Assembly: GCA_004794785.1 (NCBI GenBank)
Contig: SJOL01003805.1
Span: 135,192-199,191 of the forward strand
Source of the DNA: Opisthorchis felineus
Lineage: Eukaryota > Platyhelminthes > Trematoda > Opisthorchiida > Opisthorchiidae
Reading direction: 5' to 3'
DNA: 64,000 bases
A model generated the notes under the pieces. That model ran no database searches. It was given only the letters and a program-made list of their open reading frames with translations, and had not been told where the DNA came from. Positions within the stretch are counted from its first letter, which is position 1. Each line of letters starts with the position of its first letter. Below are positions 22,800 through 35,130 of the stretch, piece by piece. Made by a program: the position numbers and the translations under genes.

Positions 22800-23480
22800 T
22801 TACCTTGACAGAGTGGTACCTGCTTAGCTTATCGACAGGCCGCACTCACACAGGATATCTCGAGGCGGGCTTGTCTGCGCATGAAGACAGTGCATTTTTC
22901 TCGAAGCTTTCTGAAGCCATATTCTCAAGTACAACAAAGCAAGTAACCGAGTCGCAATCAAAATGTTTTAGGACAAGAACCCACAATGGTTATTTCACTC
23001 AAGTAGATGGCAACATTATCGGTGGCTTTCATTACGGTATTCACGAGTTTTTTAAGTACGGCTGGCGCTTTCTTGAACCCAAACAAAAATTAAACGTACC
23101 GAAAAAGACCCCGGTGAGCACCGATGCACAAACGTCCTTTAAATTCCTTCGCAGCCGCGATCCGCAGCCAAGTGAGTTTCGCAAACAAGTTTTCCTGAAG
23201 AGACAGAGTTTGTTTGTGTCCATCCAGTGCATCACTAAGACTAGTGGAGAATTCTGTGCAAAAACGGATGGCTTCGTTAGCCCACCGGACTATCATATCG
23301 GTGCGGTCCATGACGAGCATTTGGTCGGTCGGGGGGAATCCTTCTGCAGGCAGTCCAGTGATGGATGACGGTGGACACATGGGGCTGGGATTTTCGACCT
23401 GATTTTCTGCATTCGTGCACCGTCCAGGTCCGCCGGCAAAAGAGGCTGCACACCTTAGCAAAACGTCCAGCACTGAAAAA
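22800..23480 (-). mobile_element. Ty3/gypsy-like reverse transcriptase remnant
   Basis: Minus-strand translation, across stops, gives AHRGLFRYV then FLFGFKKAPAVLKKLVNTVM and VAIYLSEITIVGS, matching the HRGLF...LPFGI.SAP..FQ and YLDDI motifs of Ty3/gypsy RT. The YLDD box reads YLSE, so it is dead. I found no LTRs nearby. The N-terminal part of the open frame (to 23473) is unrecognised. Confidence 0.5.
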
Positions 23481-24840
23481 GGCGAAACGTAATTTTGTAC
23501 TGCATTGCCTCCGAATGCTGTGCACGTGAGGTTGCAAACACCAACAGTTGGCTTTTACAGTAAATACAGTTCACTGATCTTGTTCAAACCAATGTGACCA
23601 AGCTTGTAAGATAACTCAGGTAGCCCGCAGCTCCGTTGTCGAGCTATTCAATCACATGAAAAAATCGACTGATTTCATCTTGCATCCGGAAGCACCGTGT
23701 ACCCATCAACGGGCCTCATATCAGTTTCATCAATTTCCTTCTAGTTTCGTCTGCTCGGCAGCGTAACTTTGGGACCCGCACCGAGGAAAAATCAGTGCCA
23801 CAGGCTTTCTTTGGCAACCTCAGCCTAAAACATTGTCGTCACTGAGCCAGTTCGCGATTTGATGAGATAGAGGATGCTACTTTGTAGCCCCGATGACAGC
23901 ACCTAGTAAGTCTGTGACGCCTAGACCGGTGGCATCGTGGAAAATTCTGGTCATCGCAATGCCAGCAACTTTTGAAATGATAGCTCTGTTTCTGTTCAGG
24001 TTCTCTTTGGGCATATNNNNNNNNNNNNNNNNNNNNTATATATATATGTTGACACCTTGGAGGCGTTGAACATGTGGTGGTTGATATGTTTGTCGAGGTT
24101 GGCAATCAACTGCCCAAATCTTGCGTTTGCAATCGAGGCATCCCACTAACGCCCGGCTGGCCAAGAAATGGTGTGCTTCGATGAAATCTCCTTGATTCGC
24201 AACAAAATGTTTGTCAGCTATTGCGAAACTCGGTGAATAAATCAATAGTCATCCACTCAAGTTCCAGACTGGAGAATTCTTTCCGTGTACCTAAATTCTA
24301 GAAGTGGTAGGTGACTGATCATAGGCACATCGTGATCAGAAAATCCTTCGTAAACCCAGTTGGCCACGCTGATCGCGGGCGATTTGGGAGTCCACACAAA
24401 CACGGAAGAAAGGTGTCATATCTGACTGCTGTTCCCACTCCAGTGCCTGGTGCCAGAAAACAACTCACCGACAAGGAACACAACAGCTTTATTGCAACAA
24501 GCGAGTGCGTGCGAGTGCAAAAGTAACAACGGCCCCGCTATATTTTAAAGGGCACTTTCTGACATTGATCCAAGCTGTCTGATAGGCGTTAGTGAACGCT
24601 CATCAACATCGATCGTGCTTCTCTGAGGTGCCTGAACGCTGATCACATTCGGTCTTGCTTCTGTGGCGTGCCTGAACATTCATCGGCTTTTGCTGAATTG
24701 ACTGAATGACTGACTGGCCTGGATGCTTGCCGGCTTTCCTATTGAGATTTTGGTGGAGTTTTAGGGTCTCAGTAGATTCCGGGCGTTCTGTGGCTACCTT
24801 CAGGAAACTGACCTTCCTGATAAAAAGCGACTGCAGTCAA
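23481..24840. other. Unrecognised stretch including an assembly gap
   Basis: Holds the N gap at 24017-24036. The minus-strand frame at 24050-24245 is open but has no family I can name. Confidence 0.4.
24017..24036. other. Assembly gap (20 Ns) at a TA microsatellite
   Basis: Twenty Ns with CATAT on the left and TATATATATATG on the right: an unresolved (TA)n repeat. Confidence 0.98.
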
Positions 24841-24859
24841 ACAAACCATACAAACTTCG

Positions 24860-27800
24860 CCAAATCAGAATGCTGTTGGCTAGCTCCAAGGTGCAGTCCT
24901 CTGCGAAAGCAAGCCTCATGGGAGCGCCACTCAAAGGAATACTTCGTGGCGTTACTACCCAGTGCACAGAGCCTCATCGGCCAAACCGCGACAAAATGCC
25001 CAAGAAACCAAACAGTCGCATGTTTGCCCCAAATCCTTGTACAACAGCAAACAAGTCGTTCAAAAGTCGGTATTGAAGGAGCCGCAAGTAGTGGCGGTCG
25101 AAATGTTTGCTCGTAGGGGGAAAAACTACGTCCCTCAAACTTAGAAAGCCCGCGAAAACCGGACTCCCACGGGGCAAAAAAACCTGTAAATGAAAAACAG
25201 CCCTCGAAACCACCAAGGCTGGAAGCAGGAAGTGTGCCGCAGAGGCCCCTTCGGTGCTTCTGACTCAAACCCGACGTACAGCTATTAAATCTGCTAACCT
25301 CTCTCCTCTCGGCTCCCCACCTTCGGAGGCAGCAGAGACAGTGCTGAACTGCTTGTCCACAATCTGCCTCAGCCTTTTCAACAAACTTGAAGATATTAAA
25401 CAGTCAGCTTACCTTGAACAGCCGTCCATAATTGCACTTACAGAAACCTGGCTCACACTAAGTGCCTCTGAAGCGGAACTCTCGATAGACGGCTACTCCA
25501 TTTTTTGAGCTGTCTCAAAACGCGGGGGGCCGATTGACTTGCTTTATATTTACATGCGGCCATGTCCATCTCGATTGATCTCTCCAATAACATTCCTGCA
25601 CCTTTTTGCGATGCACTGTGGATCCTAATCCCGCTGCGTGGGACCAGTTCTCTTTTTCTCAGCGTGGTCTACCGTCGCCCCTCGAGTTCTCCGGAAGATG
25701 ACCCATTCCTCGTACAAACACTTGAGCAACTCTCCTCCAGCTACCACTTCACTCATCTCTTGCTGGTGGGTGATTTGAACGCTCTTAAAGCCTTCTAAAT
25801 AGAGCTCCATCGCGTCGGGTCTAGTGAACATTTTGCAGCGGCGCTGTCCAAAGTCGTTCAACAGAGCGCTTGGGCTCGACATGTCGTTGCGTGCATCAGA
25901 TACCTCGCAAGCCAACTACTATCCCTCCCGGATTTGGTCATCACCAACGAGAGACACGTCGTCGCTCAGATGTCAGTCGATGCCCCTTTGGGACATGGTG
26001 ACCACCGTGTGCTGACTCTTGATTTCATCTGCTACTGGGCCAGGAATCCTGAACCTCAAGCGCGGATTCAAAACTTCTGCCGTGCAGACTTTTCAGGAAT
26101 GCGCATCTTTCTCGAACACGTTAAAGTGGGACCAGCCTCAGTAGAAGACTTATACAGGACCATTGTCCAGAAAGTTCACGGGGCTGACGCGATGTTTGTC
26201 CCAAAAAACCAGTACGAAGTCGGATGGGCCTAAGAAGATATGGCGTCTTCTGGAAAAGGGGTCTCAACTATTTTTTAAAAAGTCGACCACAGGAGACACA
26301 GAAGATGAGCTGGCGTTTCGTAAAATGCGGAACCGCTTTAAATCAGAAATGCAGCAATACAGCGTACGAAAACAAGCCACCATAATAGATCTCGGCCGGA
26401 AAAACAAAAATGTGCTGTTTAAACACATGAGACATCGCCGCAGAAATAAGCCAACCGTGTACTCCTTGAGGAACAGGGACGGGTAACCCACGAGTGACCC
26501 AATAATGGAATCTGAGGTCTACAGAGAACACTATGCAGGCCTATATTCAGCCCCATCGTTCTCACCACATCCAACTTTGTCAAGGCGTAACTACGAACGG
26601 CATCTAACCAACTTGGTCTTCATGGAGGAGGACATCTGTCAACTCTTGCACAAGATCAACCCGTTCTGGGCGTCGGGGCCAGACAAGGATTATCCAAGGA
26701 TCCTTAAGGAAATGTTTTTCACACTGGCTAAGGGTATCTACCCCGAGTTTCGCCAGTCGCTCGACGGAGGTAACTTTCCCTCTGCTTCGAAAGAAGCGAT
26801 TGTCACGCCAATTTAAAAAACTGTTGACCGACTGTCACCCGCAAGCTACACGCCTATTAACCCCACTAGCGTACCGTGTAAGGTGATGGAGCGCATTCTG
26901 AAGCCGACCGTTCCAGATCACCTTACTACCAACAACCTGATATCCCCAGTTCAACAAGGATTCCTCCCAAAACGTTGGTGCGTGACGAACATGCTCGTAT
27001 ACACGGACCCATACGGACGCAATAATTTTCGACTTCTCAGAAGCATTCGATCGAGTCCCACACATCCCGCTGCTCCACAAACTCGAGTATTACAGTATTC
27101 AGGGGAAAATGTTGACTCTGGATCAAGGCGCTCCTATCAGACAGAACATTCCGAGTGAAAGTATGCTCGAACTACTCTTCTTCAGCGCCGGTCTCCATTG
27201 GAGTTCTTCAAGGCTCAGTTCTGGGACCACTGCTGTTTCTGATCTACGTCAATGACTTTCCAGACGTTCTTTCAGGTCCATGTCTACTTTGTGCAGACGA
27301 CATGAAATCCTGGAGTTCCAACGCCTGTGCCCCCCAAATGGATGTAGACGCTGCAAAGCAGTGGTCGTTGGACTGACACCTTCCTCTCGATGACGAAAAG
27401 TGCGTCCATCTGTCATTCGGAGGAGACTCAGCGAACGCCTATGTCGTGCATGGCAGAGAATGGACCAGAAGACATCACGAGGATGGATGCCAAAAAGGAT
27501 TTGTGTGTGCTTTTCACCGCACCGTGAAAATTCAGCTCAAAGGGTATTCGCAGTTCTACGGATTACTCGCAAGGACTTCCAGACACTATGGGACCCACAT
27601 CAGACCGCTTCTTGAATATGCCAGTCAGGTTGTCTACTCAAGACGCACGGAAGACGTAACCCTCATTGAGCGTGTCCAGCGAGCTGCTACGAAAATGGTT
27701 ACCAGCCTTAAATCCGTGGACTACGAAATGCGTCTCACGGCGCTTGACCTCCTTCCCCTCGAGTATCGCCGCCTCCGAGAGGACATGGCAAGAAGATTTT

Positions 27801-28000
27801 CAAGCTCAGAGAGAACACTTTTATTAGGCGAACGTTTTTCTCCTTTCGTGTAGTTGCTGCGGGGAATAGCCTTCCTCCAACAGTTGTCCACGCTCCTTCT
27901 AGAACCCAGTTCAAGGCGATATTAGACGCTTGTTTATGCAAATCCTCGCGCTGGCAAGCTTATTGTCCCGCGCTGAGAACTTAACAAGCAGCGCTACACC
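24860..28000 (+). mobile_element. CR1-like LINE, decayed
   Basis: In order across shifting frames: endonuclease motifs IIALTETWLTLSASEAEL (25430), SLFLSVVYRRPSSSPEDDPF, LLLVGDLNAL and GHGDHRVLTLDF (26000); linker with YREHYAGLY; RT motifs GPDKDYPRILKE, SPVQQGFLPKRWCVTNML, VLQGSVLGPLLFLIYVNDF, CADDMKSW (27290), then [20 protein letters not shown] and [12 protein letters not shown], the usual CR1/Jockey C-terminal end (about 27980). A Lys/Arg/Pro-rich zone at 24860-25250 could be a worn ORF1. Many frameshifts and stops; CADD replaces YADD. Confidence 0.8.
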
Positions 28001-30400
28001 CTTTTTTCGCTTGTGCCTTTCAGGTGAATGGCAGCCTCTGAAGGACAAGAACAAAACCGACCCGGGAGTTTCGGGCGAAAGTCTCGATCCTGTATATCAA
28101 TCCTTGAATCCGTGAAATTGCCATATACGTTTCCGGTGCCAAAAAGCGAAACCGCGGTTAGATGAACTTAACTCCCTACTAGAACAAAGCCTGGCGCCCA
28201 GGTATTCAACGAAAGAGCCCAGTTAAGCGCGGACGTTCAACTTTATACATTCGTTTGCCGTTCCAACGGGGATTTAGCTGACGAAACAACTTTCCAACCA
28301 AAATAGTCTACAGGGTCGTGGAAGCTCATTCCCTCGATTACAATTTCAAGGTCACGGCACAAGTCGGCTGGATGCCCTTAACAAGGGCTATGGAGATTTC
28401 TCACTCACATACTTCGGGCGAAATCATTATCACTGATTGATTCCAACTAGCACTCTAAAGCGTCGGTAGTAATAATACACTACAAACCCTTGTCTTTTAT
28501 TTGCTTCAGTTTAGCGCTAAAATTTCGAACACGCACCAACACGCTGCGTTAGACTGCAGTTCATCATTCAAAGCGGACATCATATCACGAAGTTTCTGCA
28601 GGCCGCCTTACAGCCACATCTTGCAATTCCCGGAGTGATGGTAAAAAGACAACGATATTGAGGTTAACTGTGACTCTATCAGCTTGAACGGACAACTTGT
28701 TCGCAAGGTTTCGGTTAAGTATACTTGGCCAAATGAAATGATTATTGCAAGTGACTGCCAAGATACGTTTGAGTTACCCCGGCCAACTTCATCGGAGATA
28801 CCCATCGAAGATCCTTCTTGTATCTTTTAGCTTCTCGGTTTGTGTGCTCTGGAGATAAGCCGGTTAACTTCATCACGGAGTTGATGTTGAAAGAGGTCTT
28901 GTTAAAATTTCTGCGTGGGGACGAAGATCAGCTTCCAGGTTAGGGTAATCTGATTGATATGAGGACCCTTTTTGCCGACGGTATGATATATATATACATG
29001 CTATATATATATAAAGAGAGAAATTCGGTTCACTGAGATCTTGGGGCTGCAAACACTTGTGGTTTCCCGCAGCTCTGTCAGGGTATCCAAAATTTGCATT
29101 GCAAGGATTATCAGCGACGTTGACCGTGCAGACAACAGCACCAAATTCCCCATCACGTGGAAAACACCGGAGGCTGCTTTGTAACATACCCTTAGCAGCG
29201 AATCGGGCATCTTTTTTTCTTATGTCTTCATGTATATGCTTGTCACCCACGATGTCGCGCACTGCCCTAGTATTGGCACGCTTAAGATGACCTTGGGAGT
29301 ACACATAGGTTACCAACTCCCAAATCCACATGCCGCAAATACCCATGTCCAGACGATCTGCATGATATTATGCTTCAGCGCCAGGATATGCGACCAGAAA
29401 ATCTGCCAACATTCCGGTCTCTGTACGGTGTCTTCTACATTCCGGCCACGCTTGCAGATATCCGATATTTTAGTAATCAAGGTGTGAGAATGGCTTCTCG
29501 ATTTATGGATAATATTGATGGCGATCCATCGAAATAACACTCACTAGACACCATTTACAGCTCTCTAGCCCGAAACTGAATGTTTGTTTATGACTGATTT
29601 CCGCGCTTACGTTGTGCGTCCGGCGATCAAATCTTTCCAGTCCTGCTATTTGCTACGCTGCTCACTGCCTATTATCTTCTCGTCAATCCTTTCACCAACC
29701 CCTTGCACGTTTCTATTAATACTGCTTACAGGCACCGAGGGGTGTCACCATAATTCATAAGCCAAAATAATTGTTCCAATTATCTGTTTCGAACCAAGAA
29801 TGCAAGCTTCCAACGACATCTCTCACCTCAGTGTTGTACGCCCAACGTGCAACTTCGGATAATCTGCTAAACCCTTGATATGCATTTCAGTGAGCCAACT
29901 GCAAAACGAATCACAGGTTGCACTAATCAAGCTTATCATCGCACAGTTGCTCACGCTTTCCATGTCTCTACCTTTATGTAGCTGCTCCATGTGTATCCAC
30001 TGGTGCCCACTTGTGCTCGCATGAATAATTCATCGAGCCACTGCAGACCCATCCGATTTAGGTGCGCTCACCCTTGGGACAGGACTGCAGTGTTCACCGT
30101 ATGGTGGGCAATTTTCATCGCCACAGTAGCCTGTGATAGAATTAGCCATCGCCTCAACACTAGTGGACTTTAGATGCGCAAGCAACCCACAAGAACAAAC
30201 ATCTGTGCGCTTTGACCGCTATCAGGTTTGTTAACCATTATCCGAGGTCACAAGCGGCTATTAATGCGTTACGGACTGTGCGACTCGGCGTGGCAGGATT
30301 TGTCCATAAGTGACTGACCCCTTCATGATATACCTATCTTTCTGCTTTTCGAGAGCTAAGGTTTGCCCACGTTTGAGTTTTATTCATTAGACCATAAAGG
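28001..30400. other. Unrecognised stretch with a (TA)n patch
   Basis: (TA)n at 28986-29013. No gene recognised; minus-strand open frames at 28873-29346 run into the TA repeat and look spurious. Confidence 0.4.
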
Positions 30401-30723
30401 AATGGTGGCGGTGCAACAAAAATGTGAATTAGCCCCTTCACTGTATGGGACGGAATGGACCCTGGATAATAAACAAAAGTTAGCACACTGGGGCCACGTT
30501 ACCCGAAAGATGGCGCTTAAAGTACACCAGTACAGGCCTCAAAAGTGCCAGTTTTTAAGGAAGAGTGCACCGGAAACCACAAATTTGAACCAAGAGTAGT
30601 TTCCGTGGATGCTTTTAGCAAGGAGAAATGCACACGTAATCATTCAACACACTACGAGCAGAACACATCTGCTGTCCACCAGGATATACTTCGGTCGCTC
30701 TTCCAGGCAACAACTGACGTTGT

Positions 30724-33411
30724 TCATTTGGTGGTTGTTAACACTGTCAAGTTTAAACACCACACACTTTGCGTAGATGGACCGATTAACAGTGGGTCCC
30801 GGAAAAGGACACAGATCATGGTCCTTTGTGGTGCGGTGTGTCCATGTTGTGATGGTATGCGTGTGCTGTTAAGGCAAGTGAAAGGAAACACGCCACGCGG
30901 CGCTGTCCGGGTAAGCAATTCGGTGAAATATGTCCAGTATTGGTGCCAGTTTTGACCCGGTACCGTTTGACCATCCTCTCCCTGAACGAGCCAAACATTT
31001 TCATAATTGTTATTCCGAGTTAGCATCACGGAAGGCGCATTCATTATGGTCGACTAAACCGCTCGAGGTTGAAAAGACGTAAGAATCGCATATTTTGATG
31101 ACCTATGCAAGTTTGTTGTTAAACAGCGGAGTTGTCCATTGTAACTGGTCGACCATGTAGTCGATCATAGCGGACAGCTGAACGGACCTAGCTGCCGCAC
31201 ACAACCAACATACAGCTAGGGGTCCACGATGTCCAATCAGCTGACCGAAGTGCACCAATCCATCTCTACCGGGGAAAAGATCCAAATTGTATGACAGGAA
31301 AAATTGAATTGCGTTGGTCATTTTGATTAATACGTATGTCCTGCTGGGAAGTGTATGACCTACTTGTTGCAAATTGTTCATTGATCTATTGACGTTCTGA
31401 AATGAGAGGAAGATGTAAGTTATGTTATCGAAATATCAAGCAGGAGGCCGACAAACTGGGAGCATTACTTACCCCACAAATTTAGCACTTCAGCGGCAAC
31501 ATTCCGGTGAGGGTTTGCTTACACAACGCCATCTTCCACGGCTGATGCGCATTGCGTGATTTATTGTAGCTTGGTGCCCACAAATTATAACCATCTAGAA
31601 ATACGAAACTGCGATGGGATTCTGTGCTTTGGTTCAGGCGAGCAGCATAAGCCGCCTGTTTGCGGACCTGTTAGCAAGCACACCTTTGCGTTTTCTGGAC
31701 GGGCCGCGGGCTAGGGACCAAAAATAAATAGTTCATTTTTGGAATCACCTTTGGGACAAGCTTAAAGAGCATAGCCACACAGTGGACAAGGTTCAACATC
31801 ACAACGGTCGATGTGATACTATACGCGATCCGTTGCACACCAGCAGTCACTGGTGCTAGTCGGCCGGTGGGTTGAAATCCGACATCCACCGTTGATAGGT
31901 TGGGAAGTAAACTAAGAAAACATCTATGAAGAATGCTGCTTACTGCTTGAAACCGACTGGCCTCCAAATACAATGAACAAATGAATGCAGGGGAGCCGCA
32001 TCGCCAGGTGGAAATGGCATACACATCCTCTTGCATAGGTGTCAACTGCCTGGGGGTACGTGGGTGATTGTACAACAAGCTATAAGTTAGTTAACGTAGG
32101 TTGACCTCACCCTGTTTGTTCCAACACACGATAGTGAAGCCTTGGGGGTCGTGGCCTCAGGTGTCTCAAAACGAGGGAACATGCATACGTAGTCATTCGA
32201 CAGAAAACGTTCAGAACGCAGCAGTCACCGTCCAGGATTCTCGTCGGTCGCAGTGATGTGGTGGATGCATCTCATATTCCCTCATGAGCTACTCGGCGTG
32301 CCACGGCATAATTTGTATGGTGCGCTTCAGTGAGTCTGAGTGGTGCACCCGGTTTTCAAGGCAGCCGTTTTCGTTCTCCAGACGGTTGTTGGTCACATTA
32401 CCAAAGTGGAATATTCCGGATTGTGTGTGTAGCCCATTTGCGGCTGATGAACAACCAGTCGGACGTAAGATAAGAGACGAATCGCGGGTCCGTGCGGCGT
32501 AATCGTTGCAGCTCTTGCCGAAATCTGTGCTCGTATTAGGATAAATAAAAGACCTACCGTATGTTATTATCCAAGCAACTCATACGGTGGAATATGTGCC
32601 GGCTGTTCGCAGAGTTTCTGTGCCCTAACGTACATGGATGCTATATGATACATACGTGCTTCCTGATGACTTTTATAATATGGAAGTAGCACAACATGAC
32701 GTCGCAGCCGAACACTACTCTTTCAGCCGAATTTGTGCCGCCAACTTGTCCATGACGAAAGTGCTTGCTTGTTACTGCTCGCCCATCAGTTCTCTTGATA
32801 AGCCGAACAGTTTACGCATGGGAGCAAACTGTTCGCTTTCCACGAAGATATACAGTCGGACGTCCGGTACCAATGCCATCCGTCATCAGGGAGGTATGTA
32901 ATCTGTATCTACGGGCCAGATATCAGTTGCTTTGAAAAACCTCACACAAAAATGTTTGCCGCGTGCGTTCCATTGAAATTTACTACATCTGACAAGCGTC
33001 GAAACAGCACTATTTGCTGCCGTCTAGAGATGCATGTATGGCTAGGGTGACCTTCCCCTGTCTCTAGCACAAGCACGCGTCCGGTCTTGCGGAGTTTCGC
33101 CAAGGCCGATAGCATATGATCCGCCATAATAAAACCCAACTGTGTCACCCACTCAAAAGAGCAGGTCGACACCTCTGGAGGTAGTTGTATATGTCCTGGG
33201 TGGTAAGGATCTTGCCGAATCCATTGACCACAAACTTCAGCACGTCACATGACGGCGTTCCATGCTTCAGCAGCGCCCTGCAGGTGCTCAACTCCTCTTT
33301 GGTTAGCCGTCGATTTACCGGAAGCCGATCGTACAAAAACTTAGAAACCTTATGGTTGTGTTCAAGATAACAAGGTGCGATGCGAGATAGTTCCCCTGCC
33401 TCCTTAGACAA
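30724..33411 (-). pseudogene. Mutator-like (MULE) transposase remnant
   Basis: Minus strand, right to left: an N-terminal part with CYLEHNHKVSKFLYDRLP and ALLKHGTPSCDVLKFVVNGF (33411-33150), then LSDVVNFNGTHAANIF at the first catalytic position, then across frameshifts VESEQFAPMRKLFGLSRELM, STFVMDKLAAQIR (second Asp), VVFGCDVMLCYFHIIKVIRK, and FGNVTNNRLENENGCLENRV with the Glu of the DDE triad (about 32400). The core is 32300-33411; extension to 30724 is weaker. First catalytic Asp reads Asn, and several frame breaks exist, so it is dead. Typical MULEs carry a SWIM finger at the C-terminus; not clearly seen. Terminal inverted repeats were not found. Confidence 0.75.
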
Positions 33412-35130
33412 AAGCGCACTGGACAGCTGGTGATTCGCGTATTGTTTGTTACAAAAAACACTCTCAGCTTACTAGCTTATTCAGATTCCTCGACTTTAAG
33501 CTTGTCTTGCAGGCCACCCGCTACATTTGTAGTACGCCCATTCATAACGCAAAACAATAGGTTCTTCGATGACTAGTGAACGCACAAATACTTCGTAGTT
33601 ATCCTTCATGTACTCATTTAAATCCCCCTCAAAAGCCAAAAAGTATGGAAAGGATACAGCCCCCATTTACTCAACATATACACGTGAAGCCACTTCTGGA
33701 GCCGTTGTGCGGTGAGTTCAAAGTCGAATTCGCGCCAAAAATTTAGAAGGGGGGTTGATTAAAACAAATTGCAAAAAATGGACGTAGATTTGGGTGATTT
33801 TCGGCTTAAGCACATAAGTTACAAATGCAATATTTTGGCGTAAAAAGTTTCATCTCACTCGGGAGGGTTTCGCAGATGAAAGCATTGTGCTTGTAAGGAT
33901 CGGCCAACAGTAACGCAGTTAATGTACTTTTATGGTTTATTTATGTGTACAGAAATGCTGGGTTTAAACATAAAAGATTCCCTTCCGAATACTAGGGTTT
34001 TGGTAAAAACTCCATATTCCGGATGAGGGTCAGCAAGAGACAGTATTCTGGAAATGCGTACTCCTGACAGAAACACTGGGAATCCACGCACGGCGAGTTG
34101 GAGCCCGATTGGCCTGTTGGGTCCACATTTGTGACCAATCACGACCCAGTGTGACGGTTGGTCGGCCTGCGACCCATCCTTTCGACAAATCACGTGTGAA
34201 TTCGGCTTACTGGCTGGTACAACGCCTAACTGTGGACTGTAAAGCGGTTCGGGCGTAGGATTCTACCTAACAGGGCATAAAGTCAGCTTTGACTTGGATC
34301 CATAGGTCACTGACTTCGGGTACATTCGGAATAAGTATGCTGGTGACTGGTTCACACAGGAAACACTGGTTCTGAGGCAGCATTTCTAATAAGTTGTGGG
34401 ACACCAAGTAACGTACAAGCATATATTTTATCTAGGTCGTGTTGTGTAATCCCGTGTTATGAGTTACCTCGTTCATGAAGAGGTAAGTCGAAACATCTTT
34501 CCCGTCCGCACGGAGATGCACTTGATTCTTAGTCCTCGGCGACAGTGCAGTGACCCTATTTGGGCATGCCCACATAACATGTGCCATCAGTCCGCTACTG
34601 ACCACAGGAGAATGAAAAACATGTTTTTCATAGTCTCTTAAAGTCAAAGCAACTACCGCAAAAAGACAGCAGCCCTTCAACCTGGGAAAAAAGAGAAACT
34701 GGAAGACCTCGGTTAAGGCCAATTCCACAGGAGAACCTATGCTCTTCTTTCAGCAATCCAACCACAGGTTGGTGAGACATGGGATTATTGTACTTCAAGC
34801 AGCAGTCACCCTATCCATGTAATGGAAAATACGGGTGGTATCCTGATAACATAAGACTTTAGTTTCGCTGTCTCATTCTTCCAGGTTTCAAAAACCCACG
34901 TCAGAGGACGGTTCTGGGGGGCGACAACTCATCCCCGACGCTACTTAGTGCAAATTCAAAACTTTCGAAAAATACCACTGAAGGCATTGACATTGGTCCC
35001 ATAATCTTCCCAGTGAGTGGCCTAGCGGGTCCACTCTCCAGCTACTACGAAATACTCGATGTATCCTGTGTCCTAAAGCAGTGGAAAACTACGATAATCA
35101 CCCTACTTCAATAAGGCGGCAGAGATGACT
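33412..35130. other. Unrecognised stretch between MULE and LINE
   Basis: No motif recognised; open frames at 33930-34193 (-) and 34432-34728 (-) have no assignable family. Confidence 0.4.

Noticed and set aside
24050..29240. Two TA-ending stretches (24.05-24.24 and 29.0-29.24 kb, minus) that looked alike
   Set aside because: Similarity beyond the TA run was too weak by eye to call a shared element.
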